Counted from the stretch's first letter, positions 10,545-21,922 are shown. The stretch is DNA of 64,000 nt from Chlorophyllum brunneum (GCA_963576785.1 OY756139.1:3782001-3846000), one strand, 5' to 3'. Program-made: numbers and translations. The notes: generated by a model from the letters alone, not told the origin.

Positions 10545-11423
10545 ATGCACAACGAATGCGAGCCCACCCCTTTCCCAGCCAACGATGCAGAATTTGAACA
10601 AGAACTTAACAACCTCCTCGACGCTCAGTCCACAGAAGATCAAATTGAGCACTATACCGCCACAACCAAAGGACTCACATACATTGCACATACCATCAAC
10701 AACCTCCAAGTCCAAGCCAAAGCCCTAAGTCACATTTTACTTGTTACCACTACCAGAGCCCTTCCCGCTGCCATGTCAACTGGGAAACACGAACTCATGA
10801 AGGAGTTATTAGACAAAGCAGCCACCAACCTCAATGTACTAGTGCACTCTGATGCAAAGAAATGCATCCAAAGTGTCTTAATCATGACAGGTGAAAGACT
10901 CAATTACCTCACCAACTCGAGCGACAATCCCACCTACAGACTTGCACGAAGACTAATGGATCTCGACTCATACACCCCCACTACCTTACCCAACAAGCCA
11001 CCCTACCACAAAGATGATGAACAGAATTGGTTAGATGAAGGAATGGAGGGAATCGACAAATCTGTCCCAGACCATCTAATGGAACCGGACATACAAGATG
11101 AAGTAGACCATCTCCTTATTCAACTGCCTGATATGGACCCACCACCTAAACCAATGATATTCAACCCACCCCCATCTTATCTCACACTCAAAGATGGAGG
11201 ACAGTTTGAAGAAAACTACTGGAAAGAGATAATACACAACCTCATTGCAGCCGAGACAAACAATACCGCTATGTTCAAAGAATGCACCATAGCCCTCTTC
11301 AGAGGAAGACAAGATCACACTCTCTTTTGGATCGGATGTCGATGCAAATCAGGAACCCCGATGATTGGTCCTACCAAACGTCAACTTGTCAATGCCTTAC
11401 ACAAAGAACAAGACAACAAGTAA
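10545..11423 (+). CDS. Gypsy C third ORF (unknown function)
   Basis: An uninterrupted frame of 292 codons between the end of pol and the 3' LTR. The start is chosen at ATG 10545 because the distant homologue in copy F also starts there (M-x-x-E-x-x-x-TP). It has no signal peptide, membrane segment or catalytic motif that I recognise. The protein is mostly hydrophilic and helical in composition, with a conserved C-terminal block: YW..II.NL, then LF.G and FWIGCRC, then TPMIGPTK. It is not part of the usual gag-pol set. It stays open although the adjacent pol has about ten stops. Confidence 0.7.
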   Translation: MHNECEPTPFPANDAEFEQELNNLLDAQSTEDQIEHYTATTKGLTYIAHTINNLQVQAKALSHILLVTTTRALPAAMSTGKHELMKELLDKAATNLNVLVHSDAKKCIQSVLIMTGERLNYLTNSSDNPTYRLARRLMDLDSYTPTTLPNKPPYHKDDEQNWLDEGMEGIDKSVPDHLMEPDIQDEVDHLLIQLPDMDPPPKPMIFNPPPSYLTLKDGGQFEENYWKEIIHNLIAAETNNTAMFKECTIALFRGRQDHTLFWIGCRCKSGTPMIGPTKRQLVNALHKEQDNK

Positions 11424-11466
11424 ACTACGGTATTTCATGGGGTCATGAAAGTAAAAAGAGAGGTAT

Positions 11467-11759
11467 TGTTATGAACTATAGATAGACAGTACATTCCTAT
11501 CATGCACCCATCACATTTATCATTCCTACGTATCTGTTTCATCCCTTATGGCTGTACTCTTACTGACTTAGTCTACTCGTTTCCTATGACTCCTTTACTC
11601 TGATCCTTTATTCTTAGCTCATACCACTAGTATATAAAGTGTAGTAATACTTAATATATTCCTTACACTTTACCAATCATATCATCCCTTACTCTCTTCT
11701 CTACTTTCTAGTCTTTATCCAAAGACTTGCAACCTGAGTCCTAGACTAAGGTTGTAACA
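11467..11759 (+). repeat. Gypsy C 3' LTR (293 bp)
   Basis: It begins TGTTATGAAC and ends GTTGTAACA. A purine-rich tract (AAAAAGAGAGG) sits just upstream as the plus-strand primer. The right flank is TATAT. Confidence 0.85.
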
Positions 11760-12023
11760 TATATGTGCTGAAGATAGATGGGAACGTATTCTAGAGCTGA
11801 AATATAAGAGGAAATTACATACAAGATATCATTTGCTTTGGAGTTGTGTATTGATTGGAGATGAAGTGGGAGTATGGTAAAGTATATAAAAGGTACTCAA
11901 CACAGAATTGACCAGGACTCATTGCAATACCAATAAATGTGTTCCCTTTCCCCTCTCCCCCACATTATTCCTCTTTTCTATTGTTATTCTCAGTGTTACT
12001 GTCACTGTCTTTCTGCTAATCTC
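11760..12023 (+). promoter_or_regulatory. Upstream region with TATA box for the gene relic at 12024
   Basis: TATATAAAAG at 11883-11892 lies about 140 bases before the first plausible ATG. A pyrimidine-rich leader (about 11940-12010) follows, as often seen upstream of fungal start codons. Nothing else is recognised in this stretch. Confidence 0.4.
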
Positions 12024-12840
12024 ATGGAATTATGTGCCAGAACCTCTGAATCATTGTCTGGTGATAGGTGTGGTAGACCTTTCCTATACAAATCATCAGA
12101 GGGACTCTGTGCTAAATGCCAGAAGCTAAATGGTATGCCTGAGGACAGTCAAGAATACAAAGTTTGGAAGGTATGATTTATGTTTGTTCTTTATTGCCTA
12201 GCAGTAATGATTACATACAACAGAATATACTACAGTGCACTGGCTGTGGAATCAGCTACAAGCTCCTCAAGCTACTTACTGTGGAAAATGCAAGCAACAT
12301 TGCAGTAGTATCATGTCTGACTTGCTGGCTGCTACTTTGACTAGTGAATCAGCTTCTGGAGTCAACCCTAGTACCATCTTTCCTCTCCAGACTGAAGGAG
12401 AGAATACTTGATCACAAGCAATGATAGCACACTTAACTTGCCAGCCCCTTATCTTTGTTCCACTGACCAGCTCCTCAGCTCCTCTCCATATAACAGTAGG
12501 TTTAATGGCTGCAAAAGCTGCGGTAACACCCAATAACAATAAGATTATTGTAGACATTAAAAAATGTCAGGTAAAGGCTGCAACCACTAGAGATGCAAAT
12601 TCTACAAGTCTTGACTGTGAAGTTTGGGAAAAACCTTGGAAGCAAAGTGACTACCTCTCTGGTACATGTTCTTTATATTCTTTTTGGAGTAATTTCTCAT
12701 ATATAGTATTATTGGCAGAGGTACTCAATGATGCATTAGCAATAGTGAACCCTAACTGTCAAAGGTGTATGGCATGTTGCTTGCAATATGAGTCTATATT
12801 AACTTTCATCATTCATACCTTACTTACAAATATAATAGAG
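12024..12840 (+). pseudogene. Cysteine-cluster protein relic (unrecognised family)
   Basis: Exon 1 (12024-12170) ends at a GTATGA donor. A 65-bp intron (12171-12235, ending ACAG) joins in phase 0 to exon 2. Two zinc-binding-like cysteine sets result: C-x11-C-x2-C (DRCGRPFLYKSSEGLCAKC) and C-x2-C followed by CGKC. A frameshift near 12278 and a TGA at 12409-12411 break the frame, after which it stays open to about 12915. Similar N-terminal cysteine modules precede alpha-type kinase domains in some mycorrhizal basidiomycetes, as I recall, but no kinase domain is visible here. I regard it as a host gene relic. Confidence 0.45.
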
Positions 12841-12849
12841 ATGAAATTG

Positions 12850-14143
12850 AATTTTGCTACTCTGGAAACAGAATATTTCCCCCTGGTACAAGAGGAAGGA
12901 CAGTTGGAGAAGTGACTCCCAGTTATCTTGCATTGGCAATCCCTGTCCATTATAGCTGGAAAGTAATGACTCCCAGTATATGCATATGATATACTCTTCT
13001 GGTACACCCTCTGGCACAGCTAGAATAGCCCAACAGAAGCAGGTCCAGATGGCAGACTCTGCATTGTGACAGAGTTTGTGGCACCAGGTAGGCATAGTAG
13101 GAAGACTATTTGTCTGCACAAACATATCCTCATATGGGCCATCAAACTCCTTCATACATTGCAGGTGAATTGAACAATACACATCACAAATGCCATCAGC
13201 GAGCTCTGGTAATGCAATTAAAACTACATTGGGAGGCAGTAATGATTTCCCCATGTGAACAGCATGGGCAATGAAGATTGGTATGCCCTATTAATACCTT
13301 AGCCTCAAACACCTACAATGTCAGATAGAATTTATGACACTTTCAGGAGGATCAGAAGAACCAGGGAGTTTGCTACAACCAGAGTCAATAAGGAGGACGG
13401 AAGACCTGTGTTTGGGTTTCCTACATCCAACCATAAGCAATCACAACTTGTGAAATGAGTTGTAACATACTAAGTATCAAGCAAATGCTCAATAAAGATG
13501 GGGGTTGCCAGCAAGGATATCTCAGTGTGATCCTCCAGCAATTCAGGTCAGATTAGTATGTTTCACAGATTAATATCACAGTGAAGGATTTGGTGATCAA
13601 TGTAGAGAGCTCGAGTGACTGTGGAAACTGTAAGAGATTATAGGGATTGATCCAAGAATAGAACAGTGCACCCTCCAAGAGATCATATGTCACATGAGGG
13701 ACCTTTCTGGGGGTATCCAAGGCCATGAAATTGGCCCCATAATCTTGTAAGCCACTACGGAGCTTGATATGGTTATTGCCTTTGACTGCCCCCACGGCAC
13801 CAAGATAAGGCTTGGCTGGATATGTCATGTCGAGGATTTGCCTTTTGCTGGATGGATGCATAGTCCTGGTATACCTGTCTTTGATGACGACGTGAGGCAC
13901 CACCTTTTCTGTGGGTTTGTAGGAAAAGAACATTGGATCGGCGACCAAAAAGGTCGCTTGGGTAATGACTATAGCAAACCAAATATGTCTTTCTGGCCCT
14001 GCGTGCAGGTATAAGGCATACCACGTGTGTATCTGCATTAGGAGACTGGCTTTCTGGGCATAGTAACCTAAGGCGTGGCGTCCTGATTGTTCAAGGGTGC
14101 TTTGTCGTGGGCCTGGTTCCAGTATTATTAAGATCACAACCAA
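12850..14143 (-). pseudogene. FunK1-like kinase relic P1
   Basis: The minus strand carries an N-lobe (13553-14143) with the beta-3 lysine motif VVIKDRY, a catalytic loop read as HCDIN instead of HRDIS (about 13530), the magnesium-binding motif read as DSG instead of DFG (about 13400), and a C-lobe start (GIPIFIAHAV, 13260-12850). Frames change and stops occur, for example directly after HCDINL. The C-terminus is cut off near 12850 and the N-terminus ends at 14143, only 50 bases before the stop codon of FunK1-1. It is a second paralogue, not a copy of FunK1-1: the N-lobe shares only part of its residues. Confidence 0.75.
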
Positions 14144-14193
14144 TGGTACATCCTGTACATATTTAAAGATGTACGAGGCAGACAGACATTTGA

Positions 14194-16772
14194 CTATATC
14201 CGTATTATTACTCCGTACGAGCTTTCTTCGTCTAGCAAGAAGTGCGTGAGGTCATAGATGGATGTGATAGGTTGCAGAATACGTACCGGGTGACCCTCCC
14301 CATCGTCCTTCTCCTGCTCTTCCTCATCATCATGCTTATCATCCTCCCCCGCCTCTTCATTATAATTCTCATCATCCTGATTCTCGTCATTGTCGGCTCC
14401 GTGATCCTCCTTGTCCTCTTCCCTATGGGTGTGCTCGGACGGCGGCGCGGAGTCGACTTCAGGAGCTTTCCGCTTCGTGCCCTGGCTGGATCGCGACGAA
14501 CGGAATGTTGCACTACGGCGAGATTCACTCTCGGATGGTGATAAGAAAGTGGTACTGGGTCCGGACTTGATGGACCTATGCTTGCTCGCTTTCTCCTTGT
14601 CCATAAAATCCGCATCTTTATTCTCGATAACAAAATTGAGGATCAGACGCTGAAGCACTTCATGAGCGTATTCCGGTTTTCGCTGATTTGCGTCCTGTGC
14701 CCAGTGGTAGTCCGGGGTGATTGCCCTTGCCATTTCTCTGAACAGTTTCCCAAGCGCACTATACCCGGAGTGTAAAACCTTTCGGCCACGTGAAAACGTA
14801 GTGAGAAGCGACTCCCGGTTATCCTGCGTTGGCAAACCCTGTCGAGATCCATCATAGCTGGGAAGTAATGACTCCCAGTGTGTACGTATGATAGGCTCTT
14901 TTGGCGCACCCTCTGGCGCAGCTTGGATACCCCAGCAGAAGCAAGTCCAGACGGCAGATTCTGCGTCATGACGGAGTTCATGTCGCCACGTAGTTGTAGC
15001 GGGACGAGCATTCTTCCGCACAAGCTCATCTTCATATGGGCCATCAAACTCCTTCATACGTTGTCGGTGAATTGAGCTATAGGTATCACGGATACCATCA
15101 GTGAGCTCTGGTAATGCAATGAAAGCTACGTCGGGAGGCGATAGCGGTTCTCCCGCCTGAACAGCCCGAGCAATGAACATCGGTGTGCCCTACTTACATT
15201 TTAGCGCGACATTATGATAAAGTAAGATGAGGCCTACCGTACGCCCGTCCTCGGAAGGCTGGGGATGGTCGAGCATTTTACTATAACCAAAGTCGATAAG
15301 AAAGATGGAAGTTTTGTGTTTCGGTTCGCTACGCGCAGCTGGAGTCAACTGCATATCGTGAAATATGTTACGACATACTCATTATCGAGCAAATGCTCAA
15401 TGAACACGGGAGACGCCGTTGCGGAGGTCTGTATCTCGTTTCCCGGAAATTCAGGACGGATCACGACGTTCCATGGGCTAATGTCACGGTGAAGAATGTT
15501 GAGATCATTGTAGAGACCCCGAGTGACTATAGAAAACGTGAGGATAGGTATCAATCCATAACTAAACCCTTACCCTCTAAAAGATCATATATCGCAAAAA
15601 GAAGCTTTCGCGGGGTATTCAAACCCATAAATTCGGTACCGTAATCTTGTTGGGGAATACGGGTCTTGACGCGATTGCCGCAGAGCGTCCCTTGAACCTC
15701 AGAACAGGACAGGGCTCTGACCACGCCAGGATATGGTCCACCCGAGTGTATCTTTGCAAGTATTTCCCCCTCGGTCAATCGACGCGCAAGCCTGACGTAC
15801 TGGTCTTTAATTACGAGCTCAACCACGACCGTGCCAGGAGGACTGTACACAAAGATATTGGACCGACGACCAAAGGGATCACACGAGTAATGAAGACGAC
15901 ACGCCCGGTATTGCGTTCCGGCCACATCTACATCGAAGGCAATGTGTTCCGCGGGGCCTTTGTTGCTCAGTGTCCTCGATAAGGTTTTATCACGATTGGC
16001 GCCTTGGCCATCGTTAAGGTACTTCACAACAGCGGTTAGCAGTGGGACATAATCCTCCTGCTTCGAAAGCTCGAGTTTCCTAATCTCGTACGCATTGCAT
16101 ACGAGGAAGACGAGGTCATTATCGTTGACGAGAAGGCCAAGTGCTGAAATGAGGTCCGGTCGAGCCTCGAGGAGGTATGCGGCGTAGGTAATAGCTTGGT
16201 CAATGCGCTGCTGGCGGGTGCGGCCAGCGGAGCGGTATTCGATCGCCATTTCAACGGAACCCCAATGAAACTTCCCATTAGCTTCAACTAGGGGGAAATT
16301 TTTGTGGCAAGCCACGATATCTGGCCTGGAGAGCGTGGTGGTAGGGTGGTCGGCTAAGGAATTGTTACCACGGGCATGGAACTCAATATCTACAGCACAG
16401 TAAGAATAAATTCACCTTTCACATCGGTCAACAGAGTTGTGACGTACCTTTCACCTCGAACTCGTCCAAGATACCGTTCACGACACTCATAAACGCCGTC
16501 ACTGATCCAAACGTTGCAGGCTTCTTTGTTGCCTGCTCTTCGTCTTTCTTCTCCCTCCTTGGTTTTTGGCCTTCTGGTTGCCCGTCCGTTTCCCCTTGCT
16601 CGTGCAAAGACGTTGGCGGCTCACTTCCAATAAGCTGATAGAATGCATCGAGCGCGATACTGCGAATGGGAGGTAGATTAGCAGCAACCGTTTCGCGATC
16701 GTGCCAGGGATACATTGCCGCAAGTGTGTCAACAGGTGAGCTTTCAGCGGGTGCAGTAGCGCTCGTAGACAT
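14194..16772 (-). CDS. FunK1-type fungal protein kinase (FunK1-1), five exons
   Basis: Five exons on the minus strand (16772-16448, 16389-15574, 15526-15379, 15328-15238, 15189-14194) join in phase across four introns of 58, 47, 50 and 48 bp with GT...AG ends, giving 791 residues without a stop. Kinase hallmarks: VIKD lysine near residue 303, HRDISPWN at 393-400 (catalytic Asp 395, Asn 400), IDFG at 441-444, and the P+1 segment GTPMFIARA from 461. The C-terminal third has TKRKAPE, a possible nuclear signal, and a long Asp/Glu-rich stretch. FunK1 kinases are expanded in Agaricomycetes; the substrate is unknown. It lies between degraded paralogues P1 and P2. The CDS is GC-richer than the surrounding transposons and shows no decay. 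Splice sites are inferred from the sequence. Confidence 0.8.
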
Positions 16773-17124
16773 CGTGGCCACAGGCGACAACAGCAATTCA
16801 GTGCAGAACATATACTGCACTGCACGTGACGGACTAGCATCACATGATCGATGTTACTATACACAGCCTGAAAAATACACACTGCTCTCCGCCCCCACGA
16901 TCATAATCAACAAAAGATTAAAGAGACAATTAAAAATGAAATTTATTGCAGCCGGTATTTCAACGAAAATGAACAATTGAACTAGCAAACAACTGTATGT
17001 AAGGAAAATGTAAGACCAGAGTGCCAGCACATAAATACTGTATTCGAGAACCATGATACAGATGTCGGCCTCGTGCAGGTACCCCTACTCCTCATTGATC
17101 TCCTCACATGATATTACAGGCCAA
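16773..17124. other. Upstream region of FunK1-1
   Basis: No coding region. It should contain the promoter of the minus-strand kinase gene. A CACGTG E-box lies near 16823 and a TATATG near 16810. Compared with the second array (63161-63457), this copy has about 18 extra bases (near 16865-16882). Confidence 0.4.
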
Positions 17125-18480
17125 CTAATATAGTGGCACATTACAGTGAGATACTGGTGCAAAACAAACAGAGAATACAGGTTGAATCACCCTATGCTTG
17201 CTCGCTTTCTCCTTGTCCATAAAATCCGCATCTTTATTCTCGATAACAAAATTGAGGATCAGATGTTGAAGCAGTTCATGAACATATTCTGGTTTTTGCT
17301 GATTGATGTCCTGTGCCCAGTGGTAGTCCATGATTATTGCTTCTGCCATCTCTCCAAACAGTTCCCCAAGGGCTCTATACTCTAAATGTAAAACTTTGTC
17401 ATGAGATGAAAACCTGGTGAGAAGCAACCCCTGCAAATCCTGCATTGGCAAACCCTGTCAAGGTCTATCATAGTTGGGAAGTAATGACTCCCAGTCTGCA
17501 CATATAATAGGCTCTTTTGGTGTACCCTCTGGTGCAGCTTGGATACCCTAGCAAAAGCAAGTCCAGATGGCAGATTCTGCATCATGACAGAGATCATGTC
17601 ACCATGTAGTTGTAGTGGGAGGAACTTTCTTCTGCACAAACACATCCTCATATAGGCCATCAAACTCCTTCATACATTGTGGGTAAATTGAACAATACAC
17701 ATCACAGATGTCATCAGCAAGTTCTGGTAATGCAATGAAAGCTATGCTGGGAGGCAGCAGTGGTTTCTCTGCCTGAACAGCATGGGCAATGAAGATTGGT
17801 GTGCCCTATTAATACCTTAGCCTCAAACACCTACAACGTCAGATGGAACTTACGACAAATTCACTTCCAGGAGGATCAGAAGAACCAGGGAGTTTGCTAC
17901 AACCAGAGTCAATAAGGAGGACAGAAGACCTGTGTTTGGGTTTCCTACATCCAACCATAAGCAATTACGACTTGTGAAATGAGTTGTAACATACCAAGTA
18001 TCAAGCAAATGCTCAATAAAGACAGAGGTTGTTGACAAGAGCATCTTACTGTGATCCTCCAGCAATTCAGGTTGGATTAGGATGTTCCATGGATTAATAT
18101 CACAGTGAAGGATTTGGTGATCAACATATAGAGCTCAAGTGACTGTGGAAACTGTAAGGAATCATAGCAAGAACAGAACAGCTTACTCTCCAAGAGATTA
18201 TATGTCATATGAAGAACCTTTCAGGGAGTATCCAAAGCCATGAAATTGGCCCTATAATCTTGTAGGACACAGAGCTTGATATGGTTATCGCCTTTGACCT
18301 CTCTGGGGAAAGCTGCCCCCATAGTGCCAAGATGAGGCTTGGTTGAATGTGTCATGTTGAAGATTTGCTTTTCGCTGGATGGACACATGGTTCTGGCATA
18401 CTGGTCTTTGATTATGAGCTGAGACACGATATTTCTTGTGGGTTTGTAAAAACAGAACATTAGATTGGCGACCAAAAGAA
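17125..18480 (-). pseudogene. FunK1-like kinase relic P2
   Basis: The minus strand has an N-lobe at 18480-18221 (QLIIKDQYART), a catalytic loop and C-lobe entry near 18110-17850 (FIEHLLDT), then the C-terminal region 17663-17125 (YHWAQDINQQKPEYVHELLQ, then FVIENKDADFMDKEKASKHR). Frames change and stops occur throughout. It is closer to P1 than to FunK1-1. The tail after KHR differs from FunK1-1 and lacks the acidic stretch. Confidence 0.7.
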
Positions 18481-18800
18481 TTGCTTGATCATGAGTACTG
18501 CACTAGACATGCCTTCCAGACATGCCTTTCCAGGGATAGTCAGATTTGGAAACATTGCTCTGATTGCTTGAGCATGTTCTTGCCCCAGCAATTACTAAGA
18601 TATGGGCAAGAAGTCACAGAAGTATTTCTATGATTGGATTGATATTTGTACATGTACTTTACTCTTTTAAGCTCTGTCTGTAGTAATTACTTGGGTATAT
18701 GGTATTGTAGGATATAAAAACAACACTAATGTCCCTGGGTCATCTCAATCATCCCACTATCCAACCTAAATCCTGTCCAAAGATTCCAACAATCTACCTC
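18481..18800. other. Unassigned stretch between P2 and the AA7 relic
   Basis: AT-rich, with no frame or transposon match that I can support. Confidence 0.4.
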
Positions 18801-20270
18801 ATCCTTTACGGCAGCTCTATCAAAGTTGGGAATTGGAACATATTATTTGGGTCCATGGCTCCCTTCAATTGTTGAAGATGTTAATAGTGCTGACCAAAGT
18901 ACAAATTTTGCCCTAGTGCCAGAGTTAGTCTACAATGCTTTTGTCCACATGGTGTGACTTACAGTTATTCAATCTAGTGTCGAGGTAGGTACTATCCAGG
19001 GGATTAATAAAAAGATACTTAACTGGAGCATTGGTTGCTCACCTATAACTCCAGCCAGTTGGGTTATTGTTTGTGATACTGTTGACCATCCCTAAAAAGA
19101 TACAGTTGGCTCCTTTTGTCTCGACAATGCATAACAGGCCTGACTCACCATTGAGGAGAGAAAATCCAGATTACAGGAATGGATTACCAGCGTTATCCAC
19201 ATAAGCATAAAACTGGATCAAGATCAGTGCATTCCTGTTCCCAAATGATGTGTTGTCTTGGGCACAGCATTAACCATAATCCAGGTCCTCCTAGCTCTTC
19301 AACTTCAACAAACCAGTCCTATACATGGAGGTCAGTGATTATTCCTAAAAGTCAAGTCATATTTACATACTGCTTGAGACAAGAAGCCCTGATTTGCTAG
19401 ATACACCATAAAAGCTTGTTGACTCCCTTGTGTCATCGGCTGGCTCTCCAGTGTCATTATTGACTTGATATAAAATGTATTGGATCTGTCGGGGATGCCA
19501 GTCATGTTAAGTCTGCCATTGTTTCCATCTAAGTACATAATGCTATTGATATAACTTCCAGGCTTTACAGTCTGACTCTGTGGTTTCTGACCAATTATCT
19601 GCAAGAGTGGATTGATGGCATTGTTAAATTGATTTGCAGAATTGTACCAGCTACCTTGGAGGGTGATACCAATGCAACCTTTTCTGCTACCTTTGAATAG
19701 AATTAATTCCAAACTGAACTCAACTGGAACCTGGCCGAGCAAGAATTCTTAGTATGCATTAAGAAGGGAGAAAGCTGCTGCTGTAGTCAAATCCCAATTG
19801 TATTCGAACACGGTGATGGATGAAGGTACAGAATATGTTTTGAATGTGATTGAGGTAGTGATTCCAAATGAAGGACCCACACCCCACAGTTTCTCTCAGT
19901 TGAGTCTTATCAGAGGATGTGGATTCTAATACCCACCCAAAATAGTTCCGAATTCTGATCCCTCAAAGCCATAGTAATTGTTCCATTGGCAAGTATGATG
20001 TTCATTGATTCGATTGCATCCAACAACATACCTCATGACCTTGACGAGAATGCAAATCCCCCAAAGACTGAATGCCCACTAATACCAATGTACAGACACA
20101 TTCCATGCCTGAAGCCTTGCCCATAGGAATTGAGTACTAGAGCAATATCACTGAGTCAATTCCCAGATTCAACAAGGGCCTCAAGATAAATCGGAGGGTT
20201 CAGTTTAGGGAACTTATTATTGAACCCTGTCAACTCATCTTAATCCAATATGCATCCCCCGTTCAAGAAC
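18801..20270 (-). pseudogene. AA7-like FAD oxidase relic (glucooligosaccharide oxidase/BBE type)
   Basis: Minus-strand fragments follow the order of secreted FAD-linked oxidases: an FAD-domain block with IGISGHSVFGGFAFSSRS (about 20080) followed by DAIESMNIILANGTI, a substrate-domain block (19742-19332, with QGSWYNSANQFNNAINPLLQ), FVEVEELGGPG (about 19290), YAYVDNAGNP (about 19190), and the berberine-bridge C-terminus with AMDPNNMFQFPTLIEL (about 18860). Such enzymes oxidise sugars outside the cell. The frame is broken by TGA codons (for example before GMLLDAIES) and shifts, and some gaps are probably introns. The signal peptide and N-terminus are not recognisable. Confidence 0.65.
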
Positions 20271-20915
20271 CATTACTCATCATACTCAATGGACTGGACA
20301 AATGTAAAAGCAAGGTAGGACAGTATGAGTTCATTGAACTCATCAGTGACCACGTTTGATCTGTTCCCAAATTCCCTCTACAATCATTTGATTCATTGGT
20401 GATGCCAGTACTGGTGACCCATGCAGTCAGTTGCAAATCTGTATCTGATTCATAGGAGGTTTTGGTCTACCAGGAGTCATGAATCCACAACATGTCCTTG
20501 ATCTTCTCTATTAAGAAATACTTTCAAGTATTCTACCTGGAATCCTTTCGACCACCATGTGGATTTTGGGGGTGTCCATCCTATTTGACCATAAGCTGCT
20601 GCCAGCCCAAGCTCAGGCCACTTTTCTTGGCTTGGATTGGTCCACTTGTTGTCATTTGTACTTTCTAAGCTATATTACATGTGACTAGCTCTTCAGTATA
20701 TTATTCATCTAATATTTGTGAGGCTGCACCTTCTGACTCACATTATGCACCTCTTACTCATGTATTTCATGAGCTGACTGATTGCTGTTACTCCAATTAT
20801 GCTACTGGACACTGCTGATGATATTGCAGTATTTCAAGGGACTCTGTAGTCATTACTGACTCATTATGCATAGTTATTACTTGTAAGTCTTAGAGTTTGC
20901 TACCCAGACACTTAG
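20271..20915. other. Unassigned stretch upstream of the AA7 relic and copia K
   Basis: A minus-strand frame near 20630-20500 reads EKWPELGLAAAYGQIGWTPP and onward, then stops. I do not recognise it. The part from about 20690 may already belong to the LTR of copia K. Confidence 0.3.
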
Positions 20916-21326
20916 TATATAAAGCAGCATGTATTCCCTTAGGTTTCCTTAGACAATCTACTCAATTATTCTACCTCACTCTACTTGACTCACAGCAACT
21001 CTACTAGTAACTTCACTGTCTACTAACCAAACTATCAGTAAGTCAGATTATCGATCTGTCACTGCATGTTACTGTGCTGGAAAATAGGTTATGGGCCCCA
21101 GATTGCCTACTCCCCATATGCTATGGCTAGCTACAAGTAGGTTGTAGATAGGCTAATCTGACTAGTCCTGTAAAGTATGGTCTTTCTAGCCTATCCCTCT
21201 AACATGACTCGATTTTTTCATGCTCTATTAAAGGCTTCCTCATATGGGTTCATAGCTTGAACAGTGCAGTAGTGTAGGTTTGATTGCCCACAAATCTAAT
21301 CACTAACTCTATCCATTTATAGAACA
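20916..21326 (+). promoter_or_regulatory. Copia K promoter, primer site and leader
   Basis: TATATAAAG at 20916-20924 fits an LTR promoter. GGTTATGGGCCCC at 21087-21099 is the copia half-tRNA primer site, also present at 1484-1496. The LTR end just before it (GGAAAATA) no longer shows the canonical CA. The start of the LTR cannot be placed. Confidence 0.55.
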
Positions 21327-21536
21327 ATGTCTTCTACTATGAATATCCTCATGTCTTTCATTCCAACTCTCAATAGTGCTGGGAACTATACTGAGTGGTT
21401 ATCCTACCTTGATGATGCACTCTCTTTGATGACTCAGGATAGTACTACTGTTCTTGGCTCAGAAATGCTAATATGCTCGATGGATCTGATACATACCCTC
21501 TTATCCAAGTACTCCACCTATGAGAATCTGGTTGAT
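21327..21536 (+). pseudogene. Copia K gag N-terminal fragment
   Basis: ATG 21327 opens a gag-like frame (IPTLNSAGNYTEWLSYLDDA), comparable to PKLNGPKNYAFWSRRLQDAL in copia L. It is cut after about 70 residues by the 5' LTR of gypsy D. Confidence 0.65.
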
Positions 21537-21829
21537 TGTTATGAACTATAGATAGACAGTACATTCCTATCATGCACCCGTCACATTTATCATTCCTATG
21601 TATCTGTTTCATCCCTTATGGCTGTACTCTTACTGACTCATTCTACTCGTCCCCTATGACTCCTTTACTCTGCTTCTTTATTCTTAGCTCATACCACTAG
21701 TATATAAAGTGTAGTAATACTTGATGTATTCCTTATACTTTACCAATTGTATCATCCCTTACTCTCTTCTCTACTTCCTAGTCTTTATCCAAAGACTTGC
21801 AACCTGAGTCTCAGACTAAGGTCGTAACA
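21537..21829 (+). repeat. Gypsy D 5' LTR (293 bp)
   Basis: TGTTATGAAC to GTCGTAACA. The primer site TTTGGTAAAGTGTC follows directly at 21830-21843. Confidence 0.85.
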
Positions 21830-21922
21830 TTTGGTAAAGTGTCATTTGACTCACCTTGCAAGAGAGGTGCCACTATTCGTAGCTAGGCTTGGAATAATAG
21901 CCTCTGACCAGGACAACAGTAT

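Larger units (their letters stand above)
7853..11759 (+). mobile_element. Ty3/gypsy chromovirus C, 5'-truncated
   Basis: It starts inside the RT (VIDKLKNAKVFNKL) and runs through RNase H, integrase, chromodomain, third ORF, purine tract and 3' LTR. The 5' LTR, gag and protease are absent. The RT part resembles copy E most, whereas 10.07-11.33 kb is practically identical to copy D. Confidence 0.85.

Noticed and set aside
10444..10728. A 94-codon frame at 10444-10728 (and 26356-26640, 58508-58792) as a further gene
   Set aside because: It overlaps the third ORF in another frame, is Thr/Ser/Pro-rich by composition only, and has no counterpart in element F.
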